Shown in pieces: positions 51,492-59,752 of a DNA stretch of 64,000 nt (within the stretch, counting starts at the first letter, position 1; each line of letters opens with the position of its first letter). A model generated the notes under the pieces. The model searched no databases and had not been told where the DNA came from. It saw only the letters and a program-made list of their open reading frames with translations. A program made the translations under genes and the position numbers. This stretch comes from an uncultured Burkholderiales bacterium. GTDB lineage: Bacteria; Pseudomonadota; Gammaproteobacteria; Burkholderiales; Burkholderiaceae_E. The stretch lies in the NCBI GenBank assembly GCA_902826305.1, contig CADEEH010000007.1, positions 1-64,000 of the forward strand. Direction: 5' to 3'.

Positions 51492-53378
51492 ATGACTGCA
51501 GAAGTCTCCACAGCCTCGGCGCTGCCAGGGGGGACCGAATCCACGTCGGCCCGGCAGACCGCCGCGAATCGCGCGCTGGCGCGCTGGATGCTGCCGCTGG
51601 AGGTGGTCTCGGCCGCCCTGCTGGTCGCCATCGTTGCGATGCTCTTCGGCGGCGTCGTGGCCCGTTATGTGTTCGCCCGCCCGATCACGTGGATCGACGA
51701 AGCGGTCTCCTTCGCGTTCATCTGGGTCGCGATGCTGGGCGCCGTGCTGGCCATGCATCGCAACGAACATCTGCGGCTGACGATGTTCGTGGAACGGATG
51801 CCGCCCCGGGTACGGGGCATCGTCCATGCATTCGCACTGGTCGCGATCGCCGCCTTCCTGATCGGCCTGATCGGACCGGCCTTCGAGCATGTCGCGTCCG
51901 AATGGATCGTGACCTCGCCGAACCTGGAGATCCCTGCCGGCATTCGGGTCGCCGCCATCGCCGCGGGGCTGATCCTGATGCTGGCGATCGTCCTGGTTTA
52001 CTCGATCCGCACCGTCTCGCTGTCCGATCTGGCCGTCGCTGTGCTCGGCGTCGGCACCTTCGTCGGCGTGTGCACATGGATGGCGCCGCAACTGAACCAG
52101 CTTGGCCTGCTGAACATCCTGATCTTCCTGACCGGCCTGGTTGCGTTGTGCCTGGTAGCCGGGGTGCCGATCGCATTCTGCTTCGGTTGCGGCGTCATGA
52201 GTTTCCTGGCGTTCTCGAGCCAGGTACCCCTGGTCGTGATCGTCGGGCGGATCGACGAGGGCATGGCCAATATCGTGCTCGTGTCGGTGCCGATCTTCGT
52301 GCTCCTGGGATGTGTGCTGGACGCCACCGGCATGGGCAAGGCGATCGTGGATCTGCTGGCCTCGCTGATCGGACACGTCAAGGCGGGGATGTCCTACGTG
52401 CTGCTGGCGTCGCTGTTCATCGTCTCGGGCATCTCGGGTTCCAAGGTCTCCGACATGGCCACCGTCGCTCCTGCCCTCTTCCCGGAGATGAGGCGGCGCG
52501 GCAACCGGCAACCCGAAATGGTCGCGCTGCTGGCGACCGGGGCCGCGATGGCCGACACCGTGCCGCCGAGCATCGTCCTGATCGTGCTCGGTTCGGTGGC
52601 CGGTGTCTCGATCGCCGGGTTGTTCGAGAGCGGCTTCTTCGTCGCGATGGTCCTGCTGCTGGCCCTGCTGCTGCTGGCGCGATGGAAGGCGCGCCACGAA
52701 GTCACCCGCCACGTGCAGCGGCCGACCTTCAAGACCATCGGCCGGCTGGCGATGATCGCCGCGCCGGCGCTGGTGCTGCCGTTCCTGATCCGCAGCGCCG
52801 TTGGCGGCGGGGTCGCCACCGCGACGGAGGTTTCCACGATCGCCGTGTTGTATGCGATGCTGATCGGCCAGATCCTGTACGGTGGCATCGGCATCCGGCG
52901 CCTGTACGCGATGCTGGTCGAGACGGCGGCACTCAGCGGCGCGATCCTGTTGATCCTCGGCACGGCCTCGGCGATGGCGTGGGCCATCACCCAGAGCGGT
53001 ATCGTCCAGCACCTGTCGCATTTCATGACGACGTTGCCCGGAGGCTGGATCGCGTTCATGGGCGTGACCATCGTCGTCTTCCTGGTGCTCGGCTGTCTGT
53101 TGGAGGGGCTGCCGGCGGTCCTGCTGCTGGCCCCGATCATGTTTCCGATCGCCAAGAAACTCGGCATCAACGACATCCACTACTCGATGGTGATCGTCTG
53201 TGCGATGAATGTCGGCTTGATGACGCCGCCGATCGGGGTCGGGTTCTATGTGGCCTGCCGCATCGGCGACGCCAGGCCGGACGATGCGATGATGGCGATC
53301 TGGCCCTACATCGCGGCGCTGATCCTCGGCGTGGTGGTGATCGCCATGGTGCCCTGGCTGTCCACTTTCATGCTGTGA
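51492..53378 (+). CDS. Fused TRAP transporter permease (DctQM)
   Basis: 628 residues. The first 190 or so form a DctQ-like four-helix domain (VVSAALLVAIVAMLFGGVVARYVFARPITWIDEAVSFAFIWVAMLG); the rest is a DctM domain of about twelve helices (GCVLDATGMGKAIVDLLASLIGHVKAGMSYVLLASLFIVSGISGSKVSDMATVAPALFPEMRRRGN and MTPPIGVGFYVACRIG). Fused QM permeases are known for several TRAP systems. A 115-base gap separates it from dctP. Confidence 0.92.
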   Translation: MTAEVSTASALPGGTESTSARQTAANRALARWMLPLEVVSAALLVAIVAMLFGGVVARYVFARPITWIDEAVSFAFIWVAMLGAVLAMHRNEHLRLTMFVERMPPRVRGIVHAFALVAIAAFLIGLIGPAFEHVASEWIVTSPNLEIPAGIRVAAIAAGLILMLAIVLVYSIRTVSLSDLAVAVLGVGTFVGVCTWMAPQLNQLGLLNILIFLTGLVALCLVAGVPIAFCFGCGVMSFLAFSSQVPLVVIVGRIDEGMANIVLVSVPIFVLLGCVLDATGMGKAIVDLLASLIGHVKAGMSYVLLASLFIVSGISGSKVSDMATVAPALFPEMRRRGNRQPEMVALLATGAAMADTVPPSIVLIVLGSVAGVSIAGLFESGFFVAMVLLLALLLLARWKARHEVTRHVQRPTFKTIGRLAMIAAPALVLPFLIRSAVGGGVATATEVSTIAVLYAMLIGQILYGGIGIRRLYAMLVETAALSGAILLILGTASAMAWAITQSGIVQHLSHFMTTLPGGWIAFMGVTIVVFLVLGCLLEGLPAVLLLAPIMFPIAKKLGINDIHYSMVIVCAMNVGLMTPPIGVGFYVACRIGDARPDDAMMAIWPYIAALILGVVVIAMVPWLSTFML

Positions 53379-53408
53379 AGGCACCACCGTGTTTCGACGA
53401 GGGACATC

Positions 53409-54335
53409 ATGAACATCTTCATCACCGGAGCCGGCGGCTACATCGGCGGCTCCATCGCGGCGGCCCTGATCGAAAGAGGCCACGCCGTGCGCGGCCTGAC
53501 GCGCAGCCAGGCCAGCGCGCAGCGCCTGGCGACGTCCGGGATCGAACCGGTCGTCGGCTCGCTGGACGATACCGATCTGCTGGCCGACGCGGCCAGCAGA
53601 GCCGATGGGGTGATCAACGCCGCCAACTCGGACCATGCGGCGGCGGTGACGTCGCTGATCAGCGGACTGACGGGATCACACAAGCCGTTGATCCACACCA
53701 GCGGCTCCAGCGTGATCGGCGACGACGCGCGGGGCAACCACGCGTCGGATGCCGTGTTCGACGAGGAGACGCCGTTCGTCGTTCATCCCGGCAAACAGGC
53801 TCGCCGCGACATCGACCTGATGGTGCTCGGCGCAGCGGCCGCCGGTGTGCGTTCGATCGTGATCTGTCCGAGCAACATCTACGGAGCGGGCCGCGGCCTG
53901 AATCCGTACAGCGTCCAGATCCCGTTCCTCGCCTCCAATGCGCGCGAGCGCGGCATCGTGCAGATCGTCGGAGCCGGCAGGAACCTGTGGTCGAACGTCC
54001 ACATCGATGACGTCGTCGACTTGTACCTGCTCGCGCTGGCCGCTGCGCCGGCGGGATCGTTCTACTTCGCCGAGAACGGCGAGGCGTCGTTCGGCGAGAT
54101 CGGAGCGGCGATCGGCCGCCGTCTCGGCCTGCCGGGTGTCGAATCGGTGCCTGCCGAGGAGGCCGCTCGGCATTGGGGTGAAGCCAAGGCGTACTTCTCG
54201 CTGGGCAGCAACAGCAGGGTGCGGGCCGTCCGGGCGCGGCGCGAACTCGGCTGGGCGCCGCGTCACCGGTCGGTGCTCGACTGGATCCTGGGCGAACTGC
54301 CAGTCGAGATGCCCTCGACTCCCCCGTCTGCGTGA
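53409..54335 (+). CDS. NAD-dependent epimerase/dehydratase family protein (atypical SDR)
   Basis: 308 residues. Rossmann motif ITGAGGYIGGSIAAALIERG at the N-terminus and a late WSNVHIDDVVDLYLLAL segment typical of extended SDRs. The usual catalytic Tyr-x3-Lys is replaced: in FVVHPGKQARRDID the Lys stands but the Tyr position is Val, so ordinary dehydrogenase chemistry is doubtful. Encoded between the TRAP permease and an SDR. Confidence 0.8.
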   Translation: MNIFITGAGGYIGGSIAAALIERGHAVRGLTRSQASAQRLATSGIEPVVGSLDDTDLLADAASRADGVINAANSDHAAAVTSLISGLTGSHKPLIHTSGSSVIGDDARGNHASDAVFDEETPFVVHPGKQARRDIDLMVLGAAAAGVRSIVICPSNIYGAGRGLNPYSVQIPFLASNARERGIVQIVGAGRNLWSNVHIDDVVDLYLLALAAAPAGSFYFAENGEASFGEIGAAIGRRLGLPGVESVPAEEAARHWGEAKAYFSLGSNSRVRAVRARRELGWAPRHRSVLDWILGELPVEMPSTPPSA

Positions 54336-54342
54336 GGTGATC

Positions 54343-55113
54343 ATGCTGCTGCAGGACAAGGTGTGTGTGATCGCCGGTGCTTCATCACTTCGCAGCATCG
54401 GCTACGCGACCGCCGAACTGTTCGCCGAACACGGCGCCAAGGTCGTCGTCGTCGATCTGCGGATGGACGAAGCGGTACTTCGACGGATCAGGACATCGAT
54501 CGAGGCGAAAGTCGTGGCGCCGGTGATCATCGACGGTTGCCAGTGCGACGTGAGCAGCGCGCAGGCCTGCGAACGGATGGTCCAGGACGTGATCGGGTTG
54601 CACGGCACGATCGACTGCCTGGTCAATTCGGCGGGCATCGTCAATTCGATGTCGCTGCTCGACATCGACGCCGAAGCGCTGGAGACGATGCTCAGTGTCA
54701 ACCTGAAGGGAGCCTTCTACCTGTGCCAGAAGGTCTTGAAGGTGTTCGTCGAGCGGCGCGCCGGCAACATCGTCAACGTGGCCTCGCTGGCCGCCCAGCG
54801 CGGTGGGGGACTGGTCGGCGGGCCGCACTACGCCGCATCGAAAGGTGGCGTGCTCAGCCTGACCCGCAGCATCGCCCGGGAGTTCGGCCCGCTCGGCATC
54901 CGGGCCAACGCCATCTGCCCGGCAATGATCGAAACACCGATGCTCGACGGCCTGTCGCCGGAGCGCATGGGCTCGATCGTCGAGTCGATCCCGCTGCGAA
55001 GGACGGGCAGCACACGCGAGGCCGCCGGCGCATGCCTGTTCCTGGCCTCGGAGCTCTCGGGTTTCGTCACCGGCGCGACGATCGACGTCAATGGCGGGAC
55101 ACACATTCATTGA
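54343..55113 (+). CDS. SDR family oxidoreductase
   Basis: 256 residues. The cofactor loop is unusual, AGASSLRSIGYATAELFAEHG, instead of TGxxxGxG. NSAG (about 91), then catalytic YAASK and the SGFVTGATIDVNGG end are normal. A GTG two codons upstream is an alternative start. Seven bases after the epimerase-like gene, in the same unit. Probably acts on the alcohol/ketone intermediate of the pathway served by the TRAP importer. Confidence 0.87.
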   Translation: MLLQDKVCVIAGASSLRSIGYATAELFAEHGAKVVVVDLRMDEAVLRRIRTSIEAKVVAPVIIDGCQCDVSSAQACERMVQDVIGLHGTIDCLVNSAGIVNSMSLLDIDAEALETMLSVNLKGAFYLCQKVLKVFVERRAGNIVNVASLAAQRGGGLVGGPHYAASKGGVLSLTRSIAREFGPLGIRANAICPAMIETPMLDGLSPERMGSIVESIPLRRTGSTREAAGACLFLASELSGFVTGATIDVNGGTHIH

Positions 55114-55163
55114 GCGCAAACGACGCTCCCTTCCCCAACACCCTTGAAGAAGGTGCCCACGAC

Positions 55164-55472
55164 ATGATTCTCGAAGTTGCGGACATCCGCATCCAGACCG
55201 GTCGACAGGCCGAGTTCGCGCAGGCCGTTCATCACGGCGTGCAGACCGTGATCGCCCGGTCCAAGGGTTTCCTCGGCTACGAGGTCCATCAGGGCATCGA
55301 GTCGCCCGAGCGGTACCTGCTGATGCTGCGGTGGGAAACCCTGGAGGACCACACCGTGGGCTTTCGCGGCTCACCCGCCTACGCCGAATGGCGCACAATC
55401 GTCTCCGGGTTCTTCGCCCAGCCGCCTGCCGTCGAGCATTTCACGATCGCGGCGACCCGGCCGGGTTCCTGA
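55164..55472 (+). CDS. Antibiotic biosynthesis monooxygenase (ABM) domain protein
   Basis: 102 residues: MILEVADIRIQTGRQAEFAQAVHHGVQTVIARSKGFLGYEVHQGIESPERYLLMLRWETLEDHTVGFRGSPAYAEWR is a typical dimeric alpha/beta-barrel ABM fold. Members act as cofactor-free monooxygenases on activated phenols or as quinone/small-molecule binding proteins. It ends 32 bases inside the convergent sigma-54 regulator gene. Last gene of the TRAP unit. Confidence 0.85.
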   Translation: MILEVADIRIQTGRQAEFAQAVHHGVQTVIARSKGFLGYEVHQGIESPERYLLMLRWETLEDHTVGFRGSPAYAEWRTIVSGFFAQPPAVEHFTIAATRPGS

Positions 55473-57465
55473 GCCCGGCCGCCCGATCCGGGCGTCGAAG
55501 CTCGAACGCGACGAGACGACGATGCAACGTCGCCCGCGAGACGCCGAGAATCGCCGCGGCCGCCGACACGTTCCAGCCGTTGCCATCGAGCACCGACGCC
55601 AGCGCGACCCGATCGATCTCGACCCGCACACCCGGTGATTGCCCGCGACCCCGCATCCCGGCGCCCCGGTCGCTGCGCCCGAGTGGCGGGGGCAGGCAGC
55701 CCGGTTCGATCAACGGCGAGTCGGAGACGGTCACGGCGAACTGCGCGACGTGCTGGAGCTCGCGCAGGTTGCCCGGCCAGTCGTGTGCCAGCAGGGCCGA
55801 CCTGGCCTGCGGCGACAGGTCGCAGCCAGCCATGCCAACCTGCTTGGCCGCCCGCTCGAAGGCCCGCTCGATCAGTTGCAGGCGATCGGTGCGCTCGCGC
55901 ATCGCGGGCAGGGTCAGGGTCGCGCCGCTGATCCGGTAGAACAGATCTTCGCGAAAGCGCCGTTCGCGCACCAGCGTCGACAGGTCCCGCAATGTCGCCG
56001 AGATCAGTGCGAACCGGACCCGAACCGGTTCGGTCGCGCCGACGGGGACGAGTTCACCTTCCGAGAGCACCTGCAGCAGGCGTGCCTGCAGGGCCAGCGG
56101 CATGTCGCCGATCTCGTCCAGGAACAGCGTGCCGCCATCTGCGCCGAGGATGCGCCCGGGCGAACCCTGCCGGGCCGCACCGGTGAAGGCGCCGGCGCGA
56201 TAGCCGAACAGTTCACTTTCGATCAGGTCCGGCGGTATCGCGGCGCAATTGATCGCCACGAACTTGCCGGCCGCATGGGGTCCGGCACGGTGCAGCGCCC
56301 GCGCCAGTTGGGTCTTGCCGCTGCCGCTCTCGCCGCGCAGCAGCAGCGGCAATCCGCGCGCGTACAACCGCTCGGCGATCTGCAGGCCTTCGATCAGCGA
56401 GGGATCGTCGCCGACGATCTCACGAAGGGTCAGTGCCTTCGGGTCGGCCTCGTTGCCCGACGGCAGCGCGCCAGTCCTTCCGGCGCGCCGATCGAGTGAT
56501 CGCGGACGATCCAAGTCCGATCCGCCCACCACCCCGATGGATCGCCGGGCCGGCTGCGTGATCCGGACATGGATCGGACCCTGCGCACTGGAAATGGCGG
56601 CGGCCGGATCGTCGAGCAGGCGGTCCAGGCTGTCGACCCCTTCGACATCGCTCAACCGGCGGCCGATCAGCGCCTCCATGCCGCGACCGATCGCGCCGGC
56701 CGCGAGCAGCCATTGCGCCAGCGGCGTGGCGTCGATGATTCGGCCCGCATGATCCAGCGCGATCCGGGCCTCCGACGCGCTGTCGCAGAAATCGTCGTGT
56801 CGCGACAGTCGAAGCACCCGGTCCGCGGTGTGACGGCGGTCGAAACAATGGTTCTCGATGCGTCGCGCGGAACTGGCGACCATCTCGCGCAGCACGCTGT
56901 GCAGCGCGTGGTCGGTCTCGCGGACCGACGAGATGTTCAAGGTCGCGGCAAGTCGGCCACCCGCACCGAAGATCGGCGCCACGGTGCAACTGAGACCGGC
57001 CAGCTTGGTCGCGAAGTGTTCCCCCATGACAACCGACACCGGTCGCCGTTCGCGCAGGCACAGCCCGACGCCGGTCGTGCCCTGGCTCTCCTCGGTCCAG
57101 ATCGAGCCGGGCAGCACCCGAAGCGTCGCGCACTGGTCCACGACCGCGGAACTGCAGCGATAGTTGACAACGACACCTTGCGCATCGGTCAGCATCACGA
57201 CCTGCGCATGATTCACCAGGCGCTGGAACAACCGGTCGATCTCCGGTGTCGACAGTGCACTCAGCTCTTCGACGGGTGCGCGACGCACCCGCAATTCGGC
57301 CTGGGACAACACGTCGGGTTCGGCGACCCGGTCCGGCTCGAGGCCATGCTCGACCGCACTACGGTGCCAGGAGGCGCGAACACCCAGGTCGCTGGACTCG
57401 TGCAGGCAGGCTTGCCGACCGTCGAGAAGCGCCATGACCTCGTGTGCATGTCGAATCCCCGCCAA
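55441..57465 (-). CDS. Sigma-54-dependent activator, AcoR-like (Fis family)
   Basis: 674 residues. N-terminal GAF-like sensory domain (about 60-210, NHAQVVMLTDAQGVVVNYRCS...GTTGVGLCLRERRPVSVVMGEHFA), a second sensor region, then the AAA+ domain: Walker A GESGSGKTQ, the sigma-54 contact loop GAFTGA, Walker B GGTLFLDEIGDMP. A C-terminal Fis-type HTH (VSAAAAILGVSRATLHRRL) closes it. AcoR-type activators sense acetoin, ketones or aromatics. Divergent from the flavin reductase-LLM pair, upstream of which a -24/-12 promoter and symmetric half-sites are visible. Confidence 0.92.
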   Translation of the reverse strand: MAGIRHAHEVMALLDGRQACLHESSDLGVRASWHRSAVEHGLEPDRVAEPDVLSQAELRVRRAPVEELSALSTPEIDRLFQRLVNHAQVVMLTDAQGVVVNYRCSSAVVDQCATLRVLPGSIWTEESQGTTGVGLCLRERRPVSVVMGEHFATKLAGLSCTVAPIFGAGGRLAATLNISSVRETDHALHSVLREMVASSARRIENHCFDRRHTADRVLRLSRHDDFCDSASEARIALDHAGRIIDATPLAQWLLAAGAIGRGMEALIGRRLSDVEGVDSLDRLLDDPAAAISSAQGPIHVRITQPARRSIGVVGGSDLDRPRSLDRRAGRTGALPSGNEADPKALTLREIVGDDPSLIEGLQIAERLYARGLPLLLRGESGSGKTQLARALHRAGPHAAGKFVAINCAAIPPDLIESELFGYRAGAFTGAARQGSPGRILGADGGTLFLDEIGDMPLALQARLLQVLSEGELVPVGATEPVRVRFALISATLRDLSTLVRERRFREDLFYRISGATLTLPAMRERTDRLQLIERAFERAAKQVGMAGCDLSPQARSALLAHDWPGNLRELQHVAQFAVTVSDSPLIEPGCLPPPLGRSDRGAGMRGRGQSPGVRVEIDRVALASVLDGNGWNVSAAAAILGVSRATLHRRLVAFELRRPDRAAGLRNPAGSPRS

Positions 57466-57600
57466 GCCATTCTCCTCAGTCCGCCTATCCAGATACTAGT
57501 GGTCCCGAGCGGCCCTGCCAACGGGCTCGCTCGGGACTACTCGGGGGGCCGGCGTCGTCCCGATGCCCGACTCGCGACCGGCCGGCCGCGTCGGCCGTGT

Positions 57601-57652
57601 TGCGACCGTCCGCTGCGACACCCCGACTGTCGCAGGTATCGGGCATGCGACA
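57601..57652. promoter_or_regulatory. Enhancer half-sites of the sigma-54 activator
   Basis: CTGCGACA (57613-57620), 7-base spacer, TGTCGCAG (57628-57635) is a perfect inverted repeat; a further TGCGACA (57646-57652) and a near copy TGCGACC (57601-57607) flank it. The series ends about 45 bases before the -24 box, the range expected for an enhancer-binding protein. Likely bound by the adjacent AcoR-like protein. Confidence 0.7.
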
Positions 57653-57696
57653 CACTGCACACCGCCAAGTCGTTGATTCCGCGAGGCAACGCTCCC

Positions 57697-57712
57697 TGGC
57701 ATGGCCTTGGCT
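57697..57712 (+). promoter_or_regulatory. Sigma-54 (-24/-12) promoter of the flavin reductase-LLM pair
   Basis: TGGCATGGCCTTGGCT matches the sigma-54 pattern TGGCACG-N4-TTGC, with GG at -24 and GC at -12 spaced correctly (one mismatch in each element). It lies about 34 bases before the ATG at 57746. Confidence 0.75.
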
Positions 57713-57745
57713 TGAAGTAACGGCCAACACAAGGCCGGAGCGGCC

Positions 57746-58345
57746 ATGACAACGGGCAGGAGACAACGGCAGATGACAACATGCAGCCGAACGGGTCGCG
57801 AGCCGGCCATCGATCGCGCAGCGGATACCGCAGCCGATACCGCAGCCGATTTCCGTGACGCGATGCGGCGGCTGGTCAGCTCGGTGATGATCATCACCAG
57901 CCGCGACGACCAGGGGCAGCCTCACGGCATGGCGGCCTCGGCGGTCATTCCCGTGTCGATGGATCCGCCATCCCTGCTGGTGGCGATCAATCGCAACGCC
58001 GGTCTTCACTCGGTGCTCAGGCGCACGCGCCGCTTCTGCGCCAACCTGCTCGGCGAGCATCAGTTCCCGCTGCTGGCGCCATTCTCTCAGACGGCTTTGC
58101 GCGAGCAGCGCTTTCGCTCCGACGATTGGCGCGATGCCTGGCCGCAGGAAACGGAGGCGCTGCCGTGGCTGATCGGTGCGCCGGCCGTCATCGACTGCGA
58201 CGTCGAGCTGGACACCGACTACGGTACCCACACGCTGTTCGTGGGCCGCGTGCTCCGCACGCGCTGCACGCTGGCGGCACCCCAGACCCCTGGCCCGCTG
58301 GTGTGGCTTGCAGGCCAACGGGCCGCCGTATGCCAGCCGAATTGA
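57746..58345 (+). CDS. Flavin reductase-like protein
   Basis: 199 residues, FMN-binding split barrel of two-component monooxygenase reductases: FRDAMRRLVSSVMIITSRDDQGQPHGMAASAVIPVSMDPPSLLVAINRNAGLHSVLRRTRRFCANLLGEHQ is diagnostic. The N-terminus carries a DTAADTAAD tandem repeat. The start at 57746 has GGAG five bases before it; a second ATG at 57773 also has AGGAG and would give a shorter protein. Supplies reduced flavin to the LLM protein next door. Confidence 0.87.
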   Translation: MTTGRRQRQMTTCSRTGREPAIDRAADTAADTAADFRDAMRRLVSSVMIITSRDDQGQPHGMAASAVIPVSMDPPSLLVAINRNAGLHSVLRRTRRFCANLLGEHQFPLLAPFSQTALREQRFRSDDWRDAWPQETEALPWLIGAPAVIDCDVELDTDYGTHTLFVGRVLRTRCTLAAPQTPGPLVWLAGQRAAVCQPN

Positions 58346-58442
58346 AGACACGTTCCGGATCGTCCACCCGGACACAAGGCGTGAAGACTGCCGCTGATCT
58401 TTTTCCAGCGCCTGCCGGCGCATCACCCCAGAGGAGACCACG

Positions 58443-59540
58443 ATGAAACTTGGCCTGTTCGGCATGCCCTTGCATCCGCCCAGCCGCCCGATGGCGGAGA
58501 CCTATGACGAAGACGCCGCCAAGGTGATCCACGCCGACCAGGTCGGTTTCGATGAAGTCTGGATCGGTGAACACATGTCGTGCACCACCGAACCGATCGC
58601 CTCGCCGCTGATGTTCATGGCCTCGCTGATCCATCGAACCCGCAACATCCGCTTCGGCACCGGCGTCATCGCCCTGCCCAATCACCATCCCGCGGTGGTC
58701 GCCGCCGAGGTCGCGCAGTTCGACCATCTGAGCCGCGGCCGCATGATGCTCGGCATCGGTCCCGGCGGACTGGCCAGCGACATGGAACTGTTCGACGTGC
58801 TGGACAACACCTATCGGACAGAGCGGATGATGGAATCGATCGACACCATCCTGCAACTGTGGAAGCAGGATCCTCCGTATCACGTCGAAGGCAAACACTG
58901 GAAGATCAAGCTCGCCGACACCGTGATGCCGGCGCTGGGCGTGGGCTACATTCCCAAGCCGCTGCAGCAGCCCCACCCGCCGGTGATGATGACCGCCATG
59001 TCGCCGTTCTCCGACAGCGTGAAAACGGCCGCCATCCGCGGCTGGGCGCCGATGAGCGCGAACTTCTGCCCCGAATACGTGATCGCCAGCCATTGGAACA
59101 AGTACCTCGAAGGCTGCGAGGTCGCCCGTCGCAAGCCCGGCGGTGAGGAGTGGCGGGTGGCACGCAACATCGTGCTTGCGCGCAGCGATTCGGAGGCTCG
59201 CGACCGCGTGATGGATCCGGCCGGCAGCAACTACTACTACTTCGAATACCTCTGGAAGGTGCTGCTGGCGGTCAACTACACCGCGGTCATGAAGGCCGAC
59301 CCCAAGCAACCCGACGACCAGGTCACGGTCGAGCAGCTGATCGACAGCATGGTCATCTACGGCTCGCCGAAGACGGTCACCGAGAAGCTGCTGTCGTTCC
59401 GCGAGCGCACCGGTCCCTTCGGTGGCCTGCTGATGGCGATGATGGACGGATCGGGTGCCAACCTGGCCCGTGAGTTCGAATCGATGACGCTGCTCGCGCG
59501 CGAGGTGATGCCGGCCGTGCGGTCTGCGCTGGGTCGGTGA
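58443..59540 (+). CDS. LLM-class flavin-dependent monooxygenase
   Basis: 365 residues, bacterial-luciferase-like TIM barrel. Features: MKLGLFGMPLHPPSR, DEVWIGEHMS, NIRFGTGVIALPNHHPAVVAAEVAQFDHLSRGRMMLGIGPGG and EYVIASHWNKYLEGCE. The sequence type resembles limonene/alkanesulfonate-type monooxygenases of the two-component class. Together with the reductase and the AcoR-like activator it forms an inducible oxidation module. Substrate unknown. Confidence 0.9.
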   Translation: MKLGLFGMPLHPPSRPMAETYDEDAAKVIHADQVGFDEVWIGEHMSCTTEPIASPLMFMASLIHRTRNIRFGTGVIALPNHHPAVVAAEVAQFDHLSRGRMMLGIGPGGLASDMELFDVLDNTYRTERMMESIDTILQLWKQDPPYHVEGKHWKIKLADTVMPALGVGYIPKPLQQPHPPVMMTAMSPFSDSVKTAAIRGWAPMSANFCPEYVIASHWNKYLEGCEVARRKPGGEEWRVARNIVLARSDSEARDRVMDPAGSNYYYFEYLWKVLLAVNYTAVMKADPKQPDDQVTVEQLIDSMVIYGSPKTVTEKLLSFRERTGPFGGLLMAMMDGSGANLAREFESMTLLAREVMPAVRSALGR

Positions 59541-59591
59541 TCGGCATGGGAGTCGGGTTCGATTCCTGAAACGCGGATGGGCGGGCGGTCC

Positions 59592-59613
59592 GGCCGGGTG
59601 CCGGCGCCCGGCC
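59592..59613. terminator. Hairpin after the LLM gene
   Basis: GGCCGGG-TGCCGGCG-CCCGGCC, a perfect 7-bp stem with an 8-base loop, about 50 bases after the stop. Possible terminator separating the monooxygenase unit from the kai operon; no U-tract. Confidence 0.4.
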
Positions 59614-59718
59614 ATGAGGTCCACGTGTCGACAGGACGGCGATTCGCCGTGCCCGCTCCAGGAAAGACCGCACAGCCCGATTGTCTGTCCGCGGGGCCGC
59701 GCCGCACCGGCCCTAAGA

Positions 59719-59733
59719 TGACGCGACGCGTCA
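59719..59733. promoter_or_regulatory. Palindromic element upstream of kaiC
   Basis: TGACGCGACGCGTCA is a perfect 15-base palindrome (7-bp arms, one-base centre) ending 20 bases before the kaiC ATG. A weak -10 (TAAGAT, 59714-59719) overlaps its edge. This location suits an operator or autoregulatory site. Confidence 0.5.
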
Positions 59734-59752
59734 CCCTGACGGGGGTGCGCCC

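Noticed and set aside
51249..53636. 795-codon open frame on the minus strand opposite the TRAP DctQM permease
   Set aside because: Antisense shadow of a well-supported permease; composition is Asp/His/Arg/Gln-rich and has no recognisable domain.
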